A stretch of DNA of 64,000 nt from an uncultured Anaerobutyricum sp. (GTDB lineage Bacteria > Bacillota > Clostridia > Lachnospirales > Lachnospiraceae). Below, one piece after another: positions 19,463 through 28,593 of this stretch (position 1 is its first letter; each line of letters opens with the position of its first letter). The position numbers and the translations under genes are program-made. The stretch covers positions 62,001 through 126,000 of the forward strand of contig NZ_CAKRCF010000001.1 in the NCBI RefSeq assembly GCF_934307085.1, written 5' to 3'. Under the pieces are notes generated by a model that searched no databases, was not told the DNA's origin, and saw only the letters and a program-made list of their open reading frames with translations.

Positions 19463-20860
19463 TTATTTACTTGACAGTTTCTCATCGATTGCTGCAGCAG
19501 CTTTCTTTCCAGCTCCCATAGCAAGGATTACTGTAGCAGCTCCTGTTACCGTGTCTCCACCAGCGTAAACGTTCTCTTTAGAAGATTCCATTGTCTCCTC
19601 GTTTACAATGATTCCGCCCCACTTCTGACACTCAAGACCTGGTGTTGTATGGCGGATTAATGGGTTAGGGCTCTGTCCAATAGCGATGATTACAGTCTCA
19701 ACGTCGAGGATGTAGTTAGAACCTTCTACTGGTACAGGACGTCTTCTTCCAGATGCATCTGGCTCGCCGAGTTCCTGCTTGATGATTTCCATTCCTTTTA
19801 CCCAGCCGTTGTCATCACCAACGATAGCTGCTGGGTTATTTAAGAACTTGAAGATGATTCCTTCTTCTTTTGCGTGATGAAGCTCTTCTAAACGAGCTGG
19901 AGCTTCTTCTTCGCTACGACGGTATACGATGTAAACTTCTTCTGCACCAAGACGCTTTGCTGTTCTTGCTGCATCCATAGCTACGTTACCCGCACCTACT
20001 ACGGCTACTCTCTTTCCAACCTTTACTGGTGTTGGAACTTCTGGGAACTTGTAACCCTTCATAAGGTTTACACGAGTGAGGAACTCATTAGCAGAGTATA
20101 CGCCAAGTAAGTTTTCTCCTGGAATATTTAAAAATCTTGGCAGACCAGCACCGCTTCCTACAAATACTGCTTCGTAACCATCTTCCATCAGTTCATCAAT
20201 TGTTACGGAACGACCAACGATTACGTTCGTCTCGATATCTACACCAAGATCTTCTACACTCTTGATTTCTCTCGCAACTAATGCTTTAGGCAGACGGAAT
20301 TCTGGAATACCATAACTTAATACACCACCAGCTTTATGTAATGCCTCAAATACAGTAACATCATAGCCTTTTTTGATAAGCTCACCTGCACAAGTAATTC
20401 CGGATGGACCAGAACCTACGACTGCGACTTTCTTACCATTCTTCTTAATGTCAGCTTTTACTGGCTCAGCATGTTCCATATGATAATCTGCAACGAATCT
20501 TTCCATACGTCCAATACCAACAGGCTGTCCCTTAATACCACGTACACACTTACCTTCACACTGGTTCTCCTGTGGGCATACACGACCGCAGATTGCAGGA
20601 AGTGCATTCTCGCTTGTGATAATCTCGTAAGCAGCTTCGAAGTCTCCCTCTGCTACTTTCTCGATAAATCCAGGGATTGGTACATTTACCGGACATCCAC
20701 TTACACAAGGTTTATTCTTGCAGTTTAAACATCTTGTTGCCTCTTCCATTGCCATCTCAGCAGTGTAACCAAGTGCAACTTCTTCAAAGTTTTTATTTCT
20801 TACGTCTGGTGCCTGTTCCGGCATTGGAACCTTTGTCAGACTCATATTTTTCTTTGCCAT
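19463..20860 (-). CDS. nfnB: NfnB: NADP(H)-binding subunit of electron-bifurcating ferredoxin:NADP+ transhydrogenase
   Basis: Related to the glutamate-synthase small subunit. The 465-residue protein has an N-terminal iron-sulfur domain with two Cys groups (RCLNCKNKPCVSGCP at about 43-57; CGRVCPQENQCEGKC at about 94-108), then two Rossmann folds with GSGPSG and GAGNVAMDAART for FAD and NADP(H). With NfnA it couples reduced ferredoxin and NADH to NADP+ reduction in anaerobes. The start codon overlaps the nfnA stop by one base, so the two are translationally coupled. An isolated glutamate-synthase beta-like oxidoreductase is the alternative, but the nfnA neighbour argues against it. Confidence 0.9.
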   Translation of the reverse strand: MAKKNMSLTKVPMPEQAPDVRNKNFEEVALGYTAEMAMEEATRCLNCKNKPCVSGCPVNVPIPGFIEKVAEGDFEAAYEIITSENALPAICGRVCPQENQCEGKCVRGIKGQPVGIGRMERFVADYHMEHAEPVKADIKKNGKKVAVVGSGPSGITCAGELIKKGYDVTVFEALHKAGGVLSYGIPEFRLPKALVAREIKSVEDLGVDIETNVIVGRSVTIDELMEDGYEAVFVGSGAGLPRFLNIPGENLLGVYSANEFLTRVNLMKGYKFPEVPTPVKVGKRVAVVGAGNVAMDAARTAKRLGAEEVYIVYRRSEEEAPARLEELHHAKEEGIIFKFLNNPAAIVGDDNGWVKGMEIIKQELGEPDASGRRRPVPVEGSNYILDVETVIIAIGQSPNPLIRHTTPGLECQKWGGIIVNEETMESSKENVYAGGDTVTGAATVILAMGAGKKAAAAIDEKLSSK

Positions 20861-21693
20861 TATGCTTCTCCTCCCAGTGCCATCATTTTACATTCGTGTT
20901 CTTCTTCCTTAAACATTCCCTGACGTTTCATACATTCGTCAAAGTCTACTAAGAATCCGTCGAAATCAGGTCCGTCTACACAAGCGAACTTTGTCTCTCC
21001 GCCGATAGTAACACGACATCCACCACACATTCCTGTTCCATCAATCATGATAGGATTTAAGGATACCATAGTATGAAGATCAGCAGGCTTTGTAACTTTT
21101 ACAACGTTCTTCATCATGATCAGCGGTCCGATAGCGATACACTCATCATACACTTCGCCTTTATCTAAAAGATCCTGAAGAACTGTAGTAACGAATCCTT
21201 TCGTTCCTTCACTTCCGTCATCTGTTGCTACATATACATTCTCACAGAATTCACGGAATTTATCAGCCCATAAAACGTATTCTTTGCTCTTACCACCGAT
21301 GATTACATCAACCTTTGTTCCATTCTCTGCTAATTTGCGAAGCTGTGGATATAAAGGAGCAGCTCCAACACCACCGGCAACACCAATAACTTTATTCTCT
21401 TTCTTTTCAAGGGCAGCAGGCACTCCAAGAGGTCCTACGAAGTCTGCTACACATTCGCCTTCTTTTTTCTGACTTAACAGAGTTGTTGAATATCCCAATA
21501 CCTGATAAATAATAGTAACAGTCTCTTTTTCTCTGTCATAATCTGCGATAGTAAGTGGTACTCTCTCACCATCTTCATCCACACGAAGGATGATGAACTG
21601 ACCAGGCTCGCATTTGCGCGCTACGAAAGGAGCATGAATCTCCATCAGCTCTACAACGCTGTTAAGCGTTTCTTTTTTTACAATTTTGTACAT
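20860..21693 (-). CDS. nfnA: NfnA: FAD/[2Fe-2S] subunit of electron-bifurcating ferredoxin:NADP+ transhydrogenase
   Basis: A 277-residue ferredoxin-NADP+ reductase-like protein: an FAD-binding barrel (1-95), an NAD-binding domain with GVAGGVGAAPLYPQ near 105-120, and a C-terminal cysteine group (MCGGCRVTI then FACVDGPDFDG) for a [2Fe-2S] cluster, as in dihydroorotate dehydrogenase electron-transfer subunits. I chose the ATG at 21693 because GAGGTG lies seven nt upstream. Its stop overlaps the nfnB start. The pair supplies NADPH in fermentative Clostridia. Confidence 0.9.
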   Translation of the reverse strand: MYKIVKKETLNSVVELMEIHAPFVARKCEPGQFIILRVDEDGERVPLTIADYDREKETVTIIYQVLGYSTTLLSQKKEGECVADFVGPLGVPAALEKKENKVIGVAGGVGAAPLYPQLRKLAENGTKVDVIIGGKSKEYVLWADKFREFCENVYVATDDGSEGTKGFVTTVLQDLLDKGEVYDECIAIGPLIMMKNVVKVTKPADLHTMVSLNPIMIDGTGMCGGCRVTIGGETKFACVDGPDFDGFLVDFDECMKRQGMFKEEEHECKMMALGGEA

Positions 21694-21781
21694 ACGGTTA
21701 CACCTCACTCATAATCTCGCCAAATAAGTAACTAAATTTCAGCGTGTTTTTATTATTACATGAACAGACAAAAAGCGCAAG

Positions 21782-21812
21782 TAAAAACCGCAAAAAGTAA
21801 GTATTTCTGCGG
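21782..21812 (-). terminator. Rho-independent terminator of glnS
   Basis: On the minus strand CCGCAGAAA pairs with TTTTTGCGG around TACTTAC, followed by TTTTTAC. It lies about 70 bp after the glnS stop and ahead of nfnA. Confidence 0.7.
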
Positions 21813-21879
21813 CTTTCACGATTTTGTTCTGTCATGAATATAACGATAAAATCATAACAAAATCTGATATTCTCAGACC

Positions 21880-23547
21880 TTATTTTTTCGGTTTATAAGA
21901 GCTCTTAAGAGAAACGATTCGGTTAAATACAAGATGTTCCTCGCTGCTGTCTTTTGCATCACAGCAGAAATAGCCCTGTCTTACAAACTGGAAACTGTCA
22001 TAAGCCTTGCTGTCTTTTAAACCTGCTTCTAATTTACATTCTGGAAGAATCGTAAGAGAGTTTGGATTTAAGTTAAGACTTCCATCCTCATTATAACCCC
22101 CCTTCTCTTCATCCACGATGTTCTCATATAATCTCACTTCTGCATCAACACATTCGTCTGCACATACCCAGTGAATGGTTCCCTTTACTTTACGTCCAGT
22201 AAATCCGCTTCCGCTCTTCGTCTCTGGATCATAAGTACAGTGAATTTCTGTTACCTTGCCATTCTCATCTGTAATATAATCAGTACATTTTACAAAATAT
22301 GCGTTCATCAAACGAACTTCGTTACCTGGATAAAGTCGGAAATATTTCTTTGGAGGATCAATCATGAAATCGTCTCTCTCGATGTAAAGTTCACGACCAA
22401 AAGCTACTTTACGGCTTCCTAACTCTTCATTCTCTCTGTTATTTTCTACATCTAAGTATTCAATCTGTCCTTCTGGATAGTTTGTAATAACAACCTTAAC
22501 CGGATCAAGAACTGCCATCACACGAGACTTTTTAAGCTTTAAGTCATCGCGGATACAGAACTCTAACATCGCATAATCTACAGAACTCTGCGCCTTAGAA
22601 ACACCAGCAAGCTCGATGAAGTTACGGATGGCTTCCGGGGTAAATCCTCTTCTTCTAAGTGCTGCGATAGACACAAGACGTGGATCATCCCAGCCATCTA
22701 CAATACCATCTTCTACCAACTTCTTAATATAACGCTTACCTGTAATTACATTAGTAAGGTACATTTTTGCAAACTCAATCTGTCTTGGAGGCTGTTCAAA
22801 ACCAACTTCCTTTACAACCCAGTCATAGAGAGGTCTGTGATCTTCAAATTCCAGTGTACAGATAGAATGTGTTACACCTTCAATCGCATCCTCAATTGGA
22901 TGAGCAAAGTCATACATTGGATAAATACACCACTTATCTCCTGTGTTGTGATGCGTCATATGTGCCACACGATAAAGAATTGGATCTCTCATATTGATAT
23001 TGCCAGCCGCCATATCAATCTTGGCACGAAGAACCCTCTCACCATCAGCGAACTCTCCATTTTTCATCTTCTCAAACAGCTCTAAGTTCTCTTCTACAGA
23101 ACGGTTACGGTAAGGACTTTCCTTTCCTGGCTCCTTTAAAGTTCCTCTGTACTCACGGATTTCTTCTGCAGATAAATCACAGACATAAGCTTTACCCTTC
23201 TTAATAAGAGTAACTGCTGCTTCATACATCTGATCAAAATAATTTGAAGCAAAGAACAGTCTGTCCTCGTAATCAGCACCTAACCACTCTACATCCTTCT
23301 TAATAGATTCTACAAATTCTACCTTTTCCTTTGTAGGGTTCGTATCATCAAATCGAAGATTGAACTTACCATTATATTTCTGTGCCAGTCCGTAGTTTAA
23401 TAAGATAGACTTCGCATGCCCGATGTGAAGATATCCATTCGGTTCTGGAGGGAATCTGGTCATGACATGATCGTAGACACCTTCTTCTAAATCTTTGTCA
23501 ATCGCCATCTCTATAAAATTCTTCGATACTTTTTCTTTTTCTTCCAT
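21880..23547 (-). CDS. glnS: Glutaminyl-tRNA synthetase
   Basis: Class I synthetase charging tRNA-Gln. The 555-residue protein begins with the HIGH motif region [15 protein letters not shown] (about 30-45), the catalytic half continues to about 260 with TGKRYIKKL near the KMSKS position, and two C-terminal beta-barrel anticodon-binding domains follow. I chose the ATG at 23547: the first ATG abuts GGAGG with no spacing, whereas this one is six nt away. Direct glutaminylation means a GatCAB route is not needed for Gln-tRNA, which not all Clostridia share. It has its own terminator. Confidence 0.96.
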   Translation of the reverse strand: MEEKEKVSKNFIEMAIDKDLEEGVYDHVMTRFPPEPNGYLHIGHAKSILLNYGLAQKYNGKFNLRFDDTNPTKEKVEFVESIKKDVEWLGADYEDRLFFASNYFDQMYEAAVTLIKKGKAYVCDLSAEEIREYRGTLKEPGKESPYRNRSVEENLELFEKMKNGEFADGERVLRAKIDMAAGNINMRDPILYRVAHMTHHNTGDKWCIYPMYDFAHPIEDAIEGVTHSICTLEFEDHRPLYDWVVKEVGFEQPPRQIEFAKMYLTNVITGKRYIKKLVEDGIVDGWDDPRLVSIAALRRRGFTPEAIRNFIELAGVSKAQSSVDYAMLEFCIRDDLKLKKSRVMAVLDPVKVVITNYPEGQIEYLDVENNRENEELGSRKVAFGRELYIERDDFMIDPPKKYFRLYPGNEVRLMNAYFVKCTDYITDENGKVTEIHCTYDPETKSGSGFTGRKVKGTIHWVCADECVDAEVRLYENIVDEEKGGYNEDGSLNLNPNSLTILPECKLEAGLKDSKAYDSFQFVRQGYFCCDAKDSSEEHLVFNRIVSLKSSYKPKK

Positions 23548-23595
23548 TCTCATCCTCCTGTAACTCTATATGCATCATTAAAATTCCTGTACCCT

Positions 23596-23650
23596 GGAGC
23601 GTGTTTAAAAAATGCTCGCCAATACATTAAATTTTCTAAAACACATTCTA
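23596..23650. repeat. Short palindrome family, copy 1
   Basis: GGAGCGTGTTTAAAAAAT and ATTTTCTAAAACACATTCT are imperfect inverted repeats around a 17-nt loop, upstream of glnS. The AGAGCRTGTTT half-site recurs at several other intergenic positions in the window. Confidence 0.55.
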
Positions 23651-23726
23651 TAAAGGCTTCTCTTCCCTTTACCTGCGTTCTATCATATCATACTTATTTT
23701 TCCTGTACAAGTAAAAATCAACGCTC

Positions 23727-24386
23727 TTATTTTTTATTGAGTTCCTTATCATGCTCTTTATAAAAATAAGTATTGTCTCCTATCTGCCCATATTTCTTAT
23801 AACCTTTTAACTTTTTATAGGCAGAAGAACGAAAATATAAAATATAAGAAGGAAGATTTCTTCTTTTACCGGAAAGAGCATCATCCACTGCCTGTATACA
23901 TTCTTTGGAGGGCACACGATCAACATATGGATATGTTTCTGTTTTTTTGTCATAATATGCACTAAATTGAGCCTTCTCCTTCACCACATCCATCAAATTA
24001 TCCGGATATTTGTCAGATTCTAAACGATTAAGCATACAACTTATCACTGCCAACGATCCTTCATAATCCGTGTCACACTCCATAGAAACTACTTTATAAA
24101 GAATCTGGCGATCCCCGGTACTTATGACATTATCATATTTTACCGGAACCGCCATTGTTTCTTTTACGTTTTCTTTATTATTTTTCGTTTTATCTTTTGT
24201 AGTTGCTGTCTCTTTTTCCGCTGCTTCCTGTTGAAGTTTTAAAAGAGTATGTTCCTCAAACGAAAGCCAGTCGTCTGCCACAAATGGAAAAAGCATTTGT
24301 GACGCACTTACATTCTGAAACCATAAAAACCATAATCCCAGGAAAAGAAGAACATATCTGTAATTGGTCCGTTTCTTTCTATTCAT
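23727..24386 (-). CDS. SleB/CwlJ-type cell-wall hydrolase (Hydrolase_2)
   Basis: A 219-residue secreted or membrane-anchored protein with one N-terminal hydrophobic segment (about 11-28), a Lys/Thr/Glu-rich linker (to about 85) and a Hydrolase_2 domain. The conserved pattern is visible: YKVVSMECD with the probable catalytic Glu, GSLAVISCMLNRL, FSAY, LPSYILYF and IGDNTYFYKE. In Bacillus such enzymes degrade spore-cortex peptidoglycan during germination. No ypeB-like partner is adjacent. It is transcribed alone and fits the sporulation gene content of the window. Confidence 0.82.
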   Translation of the reverse strand: MNRKKRTNYRYVLLFLGLWFLWFQNVSASQMLFPFVADDWLSFEEHTLLKLQQEAAEKETATTKDKTKNNKENVKETMAVPVKYDNVISTGDRQILYKVVSMECDTDYEGSLAVISCMLNRLESDKYPDNLMDVVKEKAQFSAYYDKKTETYPYVDRVPSKECIQAVDDALSGKRRNLPSYILYFRSSAYKKLKGYKKYGQIGDNTYFYKEHDKELNKK

Positions 24387-24531
24387 ATTTGCACTCCTGT
24401 CTTATTATTATACCTTTACAGTTTTTAATAATATATGACAGAAAATAAAAAAATATGATATCAAAAGCAAAACATTGTTTTTTCTTGTAAAATAAGATAA
24501 TTAATTTAAAGTTTTGACAAATCCAACTTTC

Positions 24532-24606
24532 TGGAGCATGTTTAAACAATTTTCTCTACAAATTGAGGCATACAGATTGCTTTTTAATCTTTCAAACACG
24601 CTCTAG
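24532..24606. repeat. Short palindrome family, copy 2
   Basis: GGAGCATGTTTAAACAATT (24533-24551) and AATCTTTCAAACACGCTCT (24587-24605) are imperfect inverted repeats around a 35-nt loop, between the C39-like and SleB-like genes. Confidence 0.55.
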
Positions 24607-24619
24607 CAAACTATTTGTA

Positions 24620-25468
24620 TTATGGATTTACTAAAACATATCCTCCAGAACTGGAAACCCCCTTAAAATAAACACTTGTAGAAATGCTTTTACATGGAAT
24701 CATATATTGTACAAGTTCATCCATTGTAGTAAATTTTATCCTCTGCTTCGTCCCTGACCATTTCCTTGTTGCAGAATCTGCTACAATAACTTTTCCTGTA
24801 TCTGTTATCCCAAGGAGTACCATTGTATGTTTTGAAGAAGACCATTTCGTGGTATAAGAACCAAATCTTCCATTCTTTTGTTTGCGGTTATTTACTTCAA
24901 TAATAACAGGATTCCCTGTTTTTAAATGATTTTCAATCTGTTTAACTGCTGTTTTATCCTTAAAAAAGCGAATATAACGATTTGAAATATTACAATAACT
25001 TAACACCTTAGAAATTCCATAAAGAGAAACTGGTCTCTGCGCCCCTAAAGACTTTCTATAATTTGCATTCCATCTTTTACTTCCAAAAACCTTTTTTTCT
25101 AAAAGCTTATATGTCTTTGCCGGTGTATATTTTTTATATTTTGAGCTATAGCCAGACAAAACTGTTGTAAGAGAACATACAGCACATCCGTGGCGTCCAA
25201 CAAATGAATTTCTCTTATATGTATCACTTACCTGTGCGAACACACGATATGTTCTTATTCCATTTCCACTTTGTATATTCGCTTTATATGTAGAAACCGC
25301 TGTTCCTTTAGAAATCATTGCTGTCGGAGTCACAACTGCCTCAGATGCACTTGCTGCATTCGCTCCCACAGAGGAAAACAGTATAATTCCTGCTAATACA
25401 AAACTTATAATATTTCTAGCTATCTTCATCTTATTTTTCTTCTTGTCTTGTTTTCCTTCAAAAAACAT
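24620..25468 (-). CDS. Secreted C39-like cysteine peptidase-fold protein
   Basis: A 282-residue protein with a basic N-terminus and a signal peptide or anchor (about 14-40, ending near ANAASA). The rest resembles the peptidase C39-like 2 fold: Cys95 in GRHGCAVCSL, His214 in SKHTMVLLG and Asp231 in VADSA are placed as the papain-like triad. The chain carries many Lys/Arg and aromatic residues. I chose the ATG at 25468 because GGGAGG lies five nt upstream. The substrate is unknown; cell-surface peptide or peptidoglycan cleavage is the usual role of such proteins. Confidence 0.72.
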   Translation of the reverse strand: MFFEGKQDKKKNKMKIARNIISFVLAGIILFSSVGANAASASEAVVTPTAMISKGTAVSTYKANIQSGNGIRTYRVFAQVSDTYKRNSFVGRHGCAVCSLTTVLSGYSSKYKKYTPAKTYKLLEKKVFGSKRWNANYRKSLGAQRPVSLYGISKVLSYCNISNRYIRFFKDKTAVKQIENHLKTGNPVIIEVNNRKQKNGRFGSYTTKWSSSKHTMVLLGITDTGKVIVADSATRKWSGTKQRIKFTTMDELVQYMIPCKSISTSVYFKGVSSSGGYVLVNP

Positions 25469-25582
25469 AAAATCCTCCCTAGTCTTTTTATTGCATACTC
25501 GGTCATTATAACACATCATTTATTTTGTGCAAAGAAATTTCTATAATTGTTTCTATTTTTTCAAAAATTCTGTAAAATTCCG

Positions 25583-25611
25583 TTGACAAACCTATAACGT
25601 CATGATAGAAT
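25583..25611 (+). promoter_or_regulatory. Sigma-A promoter of tRNA-Thr
   Basis: TTGACA (25583-25588), a 17-nt spacer and TAGAAT (25606-25611), ending 29 nt before the mature 5' end of the tRNA. The -35 box is consensus. Confidence 0.8.
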
Positions 25612-25640
25612 GCTCTTTGTCAGGTTTGTACATCTGAATT

Positions 25641-25713
25641 GCTGATGTAGCTCAGTCGGTAGAGCGTCGCCTTGGTAAGGCGGAGGTCTCGAGTTCAAGT
25701 CTCGTCATCAGCT
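25641..25713 (+). tRNA. tRNA-Thr (anticodon GGT)
   Basis: A 73-nt cloverleaf: acceptor GCTGATG pairs with CATCAGC, the D arm contains AGCTCAGTCGGTAGAGC, and the anticodon loop TTGGTAA gives GGT. The T arm has GTTCAAGTC. No CCA is encoded. It has its own promoter and terminator. Confidence 0.97.
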
Positions 25714-25733
25714 TACTATATAAGCGCACTAAA

Positions 25734-25776
25734 AGAGAACTATCTATATATATCCATTAGATAGTTCTCTTTTTAT
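25734..25776 (+). terminator. Terminator between tRNA-Thr and gutR
   Basis: AGAGAACTATCT (25734-25745) and AGATAGTTCTCT (25759-25770) form a perfect 12-bp stem followed by TTTTATTTT. Upstream AAAA lets it also serve gutR on the minus strand, which converges here. Confidence 0.88.
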
Positions 25777-25791
25777 TTTGTTATATCTCTG

Positions 25792-27696
25792 TCAATTTCT
25801 CTTATATAACACTTTCATAAAATCAATATAGTTTTCTGATTGTGTAATTTTTTCTATCATCTCATCATTTTTTACAAGTGACATAATTTCATCGTACACA
25901 CAAACTAATCGATTCTCATCTCGGATTTCTTCTGGAAGTGCCAAAAGAAATACAATCTGAATGCTTTCTTCTTTATAAGGCATTGGTTTTCGAAATACTC
26001 CTACAGACAATACGATACTATTTCCTGCTTTTTGCACTGCATGTGGAATTGCAATATTATCTATGGTCATACTTGAACGTGATTCTTTTTCCCATACTCG
26101 TTCTTTAAAATCTACATCCACATAATCTCTTTCTGTAAGAGTATCTATCATGTAGTTTAATGCGGAAATATAGTCTTCCTGCTCTGACAAATTAAAGAAA
26201 GTGTCTTCTTCTAAAATATTTGCCATGACATACCAGTTGTCATCTAAGATTGCAGCATCTGTTCCCTTACAAAACTTTGCCTGACGAAGCTTATTTTTCA
26301 ATTCATTTTCATCAAAAATCTCATGAATATAGATGACTGGACATTCGCACTCTATGATATGCTCCGTTGTACAAATCACTATATCATACTGATCAAGTAT
26401 TCCACTTACCGCTTCTGATGGTGAAAGGATATCAAGCTGGCTACTACTATCCACTACCTTACGAATCTGTACAGCAAATAATTGTGCGGTCACTCTTCCC
26501 TTATCACTGATAACTGCTATTTTCTGTTGCTTTTGATTTAATGTATTCACTTCTAGAAATACACCAAAATAAGCGGCAAGATATCCCATCTCTGCCTGTG
26601 TAACTTCTACTTCTGCATCTTCTGCAATGACTCTGGCTGCTATTTCTGCCATCTTAAATGCCAGCGGATATTTATAATGAATATCCTCAAACATCGGATT
26701 ATCAATATGTACGTTATAGCGGAGCCGGTTAATCATAAACATGATGTGATACATAAATTTTTCTGTAAATTCATGCGTATCAATCGAGATATTTAATTCC
26801 TGCCGAATCTGTTCTACAATCTTTTGTAATAACGGTCGAATTTTCTCATCAAGTTCTATGCTATACATATTTTTACTGTCAGCCGGAGTACGCATTCCGA
26901 TAATTGGCAGAAACACAAATATTTTTTCCTCTACAGGAATCTCGACATAAAATTCTTTTGAAATATCGTCAATTAATTTATCCACGAATGAAAAACTGTT
27001 CCTTGATACCAAATTATAATATTTTTCTGGCATACGATTAATCACATGTCCTGTCAAAAAGCGATCAAACATCAGTGTCATATAGTTTTCAAACATTTTT
27101 TGTGTGGCTTCTTCAAAATTCTTTTCTGCCATCGCTTCACGAATTTTTCCTAACATCAACTCATCTTGTGGATAATTCTGATAAATAGAATCAAAAAGAT
27201 TCTCCATCACAAACTTTCGTATATTCAATTCCGAGCCGCCAAGAGCAAGTCCCTTACTGGTCTTACCTACAATTTCAAGTTCATACTTTTCCATTGTCTG
27301 ACGAAGCTTTTTCAAATCACTGATTAATGTACTTCGCCCTATGTTCATCTCATAGGCAATATCATCAGTAAGAACTGGTTCCATTGCCCTCATAAGCTTG
27401 GCAAAAACATACTCCTGCCTTTTTTGCGAAGAATTCATCAAATCATCTGTCTCAATAATACGGGCATAAGCATTCTGAAAATCTCTGGCATCAAATACCC
27501 TGAGACTGCATTTACCCTGATTGATTTCAACCAGACCACTGTTTTTCAATTCTCTGTTAATATCTTTAATATCATTTCGAACTGTACGCTCGCTCACCCC
27601 AAACCGCTGCGCGAGGATCTCAATATTTAATGCAGAATTTTTTCGCAAAACAGACAGGATGTTAGCCTGCCTGTTATCACCAAATAAATTTTTCAT
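25792..27696 (-). CDS. gutR: PRD-containing transcriptional activator of the sorbitol operon (MtlR/GutR type)
   Basis: A 634-residue multidomain regulator: an N-terminal helix-turn-helix (about 1-70, with LAQRFGVSERTVRNDIKDIN), a second winged helix (about 75-150), two PRD regions (about 180-400), a PTS EIIB-like domain (about 400-490) and a C-terminal EIIA(Man/Fru)-like domain (about 495-634, His in IAIPHAVQKAG region). Such proteins are controlled by phosphorylation from HPr and the cognate EII. It follows the sorbitol PTS genes in the same direction, so it most likely activates this operon. Confidence 0.88.
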   Translation of the reverse strand: MKNLFGDNRQANILSVLRKNSALNIEILAQRFGVSERTVRNDIKDINRELKNSGLVEINQGKCSLRVFDARDFQNAYARIIETDDLMNSSQKRQEYVFAKLMRAMEPVLTDDIAYEMNIGRSTLISDLKKLRQTMEKYELEIVGKTSKGLALGGSELNIRKFVMENLFDSIYQNYPQDELMLGKIREAMAEKNFEEATQKMFENYMTLMFDRFLTGHVINRMPEKYYNLVSRNSFSFVDKLIDDISKEFYVEIPVEEKIFVFLPIIGMRTPADSKNMYSIELDEKIRPLLQKIVEQIRQELNISIDTHEFTEKFMYHIMFMINRLRYNVHIDNPMFEDIHYKYPLAFKMAEIAARVIAEDAEVEVTQAEMGYLAAYFGVFLEVNTLNQKQQKIAVISDKGRVTAQLFAVQIRKVVDSSSQLDILSPSEAVSGILDQYDIVICTTEHIIECECPVIYIHEIFDENELKNKLRQAKFCKGTDAAILDDNWYVMANILEEDTFFNLSEQEDYISALNYMIDTLTERDYVDVDFKERVWEKESRSSMTIDNIAIPHAVQKAGNSIVLSVGVFRKPMPYKEESIQIVFLLALPEEIRDENRLVCVYDEIMSLVKNDEMIEKITQSENYIDFMKVLYKRN

Positions 27697-27854
27697 ACCT
27701 CTTCCATTATCCTTTTCAGATTTTTTAGATTTATCTAGAATACTGCCTCACTAATATTTAATCTCACAAGAGAGGAAAAGAGTTATATCTGAGATATATC
27801 AAATATTAATGGGACAGTACATCTGTTTTGTATTCACTTTTCAGGTAGCTATCC

Positions 27855-27877
27855 AGAGCATGTTTGAAACACGCTCT
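27855..27877. repeat. Short palindrome family, copy 3
   Basis: AGAGCATGTTT and AAACACGCTCT form a compact imperfect palindrome with a one-base centre, in the 239-bp gap between srlB and gutR. This is the most compact copy and defines the unit best. The rest of the gap is AT-rich with no gene. Confidence 0.65.
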
Positions 27878-27935
27878 AAAATCTATTCACAAAATATCAC
27901 TTTCATAATTCTGATATTCTGAATAGCTTATAAAT

Positions 27936-28298
27936 TTATTCTATAATCTGAATCGTTGTACCAACTTTAATTTCCGGAACTGGTTTTTTTTCTACATAAA
28001 GTGTTCCAGGAAGCTCTGCTTCTGTCATTCCGTTAAAACGGATGGTACAATGACCAAGACCTGCAAGTGTTACCGGTGCTTCTTCTCCCACACAGGTAAT
28101 CTTATATTCATTCTCATCAATCTTTAATGTCTGTCCTGCTTTGATTTCTCCATTGATAGGATTCACATCTACAGAATAACAATAATCTCTAAGTTCTGCC
28201 GGAGCACTGTCTCCAAAAATAATAATGAAGTCTCCTCCATTCATCATCATAATATCTTTTCCAAGTTCTTTTACCCTATTCTCATAAATTACAGCCAT
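27936..28298 (-). CDS. srlB: PTS glucitol/sorbitol-specific EIIA component
   Basis: Accepts phosphate from HPr and passes it to the EIIB domain of SrlE. The 120-residue length and beta-rich pattern match the Gut-family EIIA; the phosphorylated histidine is probably the one in LGHCTIRF (near residue 83). It lies 295 bp downstream of srlE with a stable hairpin in the gap, so its level may differ from the membrane components. Confidence 0.92.
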   Translation of the reverse strand: MAVIYENRVKELGKDIMMMNGGDFIIIFGDSAPAELRDYCYSVDVNPINGEIKAGQTLKIDENEYKITCVGEEAPVTLAGLGHCTIRFNGMTEAELPGTLYVEKKPVPEIKVGTTIQIIE

Positions 28299-28512
28299 GA
28301 TTTCCCGTCCTTTCTACACTTTGCTCTTTTTTACATTGTAACACATTCTCCAATACATCACAGAGCTAATTTTTATATTTTTTCTATTACAATCTTCTTT
28401 ATAATTTCATTCACAATTCAAGCTGCAAATCCTATTTGTAAATTTTCCTTACAAATTTATTGTATTATAAAACTTTTGTTATACCTAAATATCTTTTCTC
28501 TCTAATTTCTTA

Positions 28513-28568
28513 ATGTACCTTTGGAATCTTCTCGCAAAATCAAGTTTGAACAAGATCCCAAAGTACAT
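28513..28568 (-). promoter_or_regulatory. Intercistronic hairpin between srlE and srlB
   Basis: ATGTACCTTTGGAATCTT (28513-28530) and AAGATCCCAAAGTACAT (28552-28568) form a near-perfect 17-bp stem with a 21-nt loop and no T-run, so it looks more like an mRNA-processing or stability element than a terminator. A second smaller hairpin (TTTGTAA/TTACAAA) lies near 28436-28456. These fill the 295-bp gap. Confidence 0.6.
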
Positions 28569-28593
28569 CTTATATTCATTTTCCCTACTTTAT

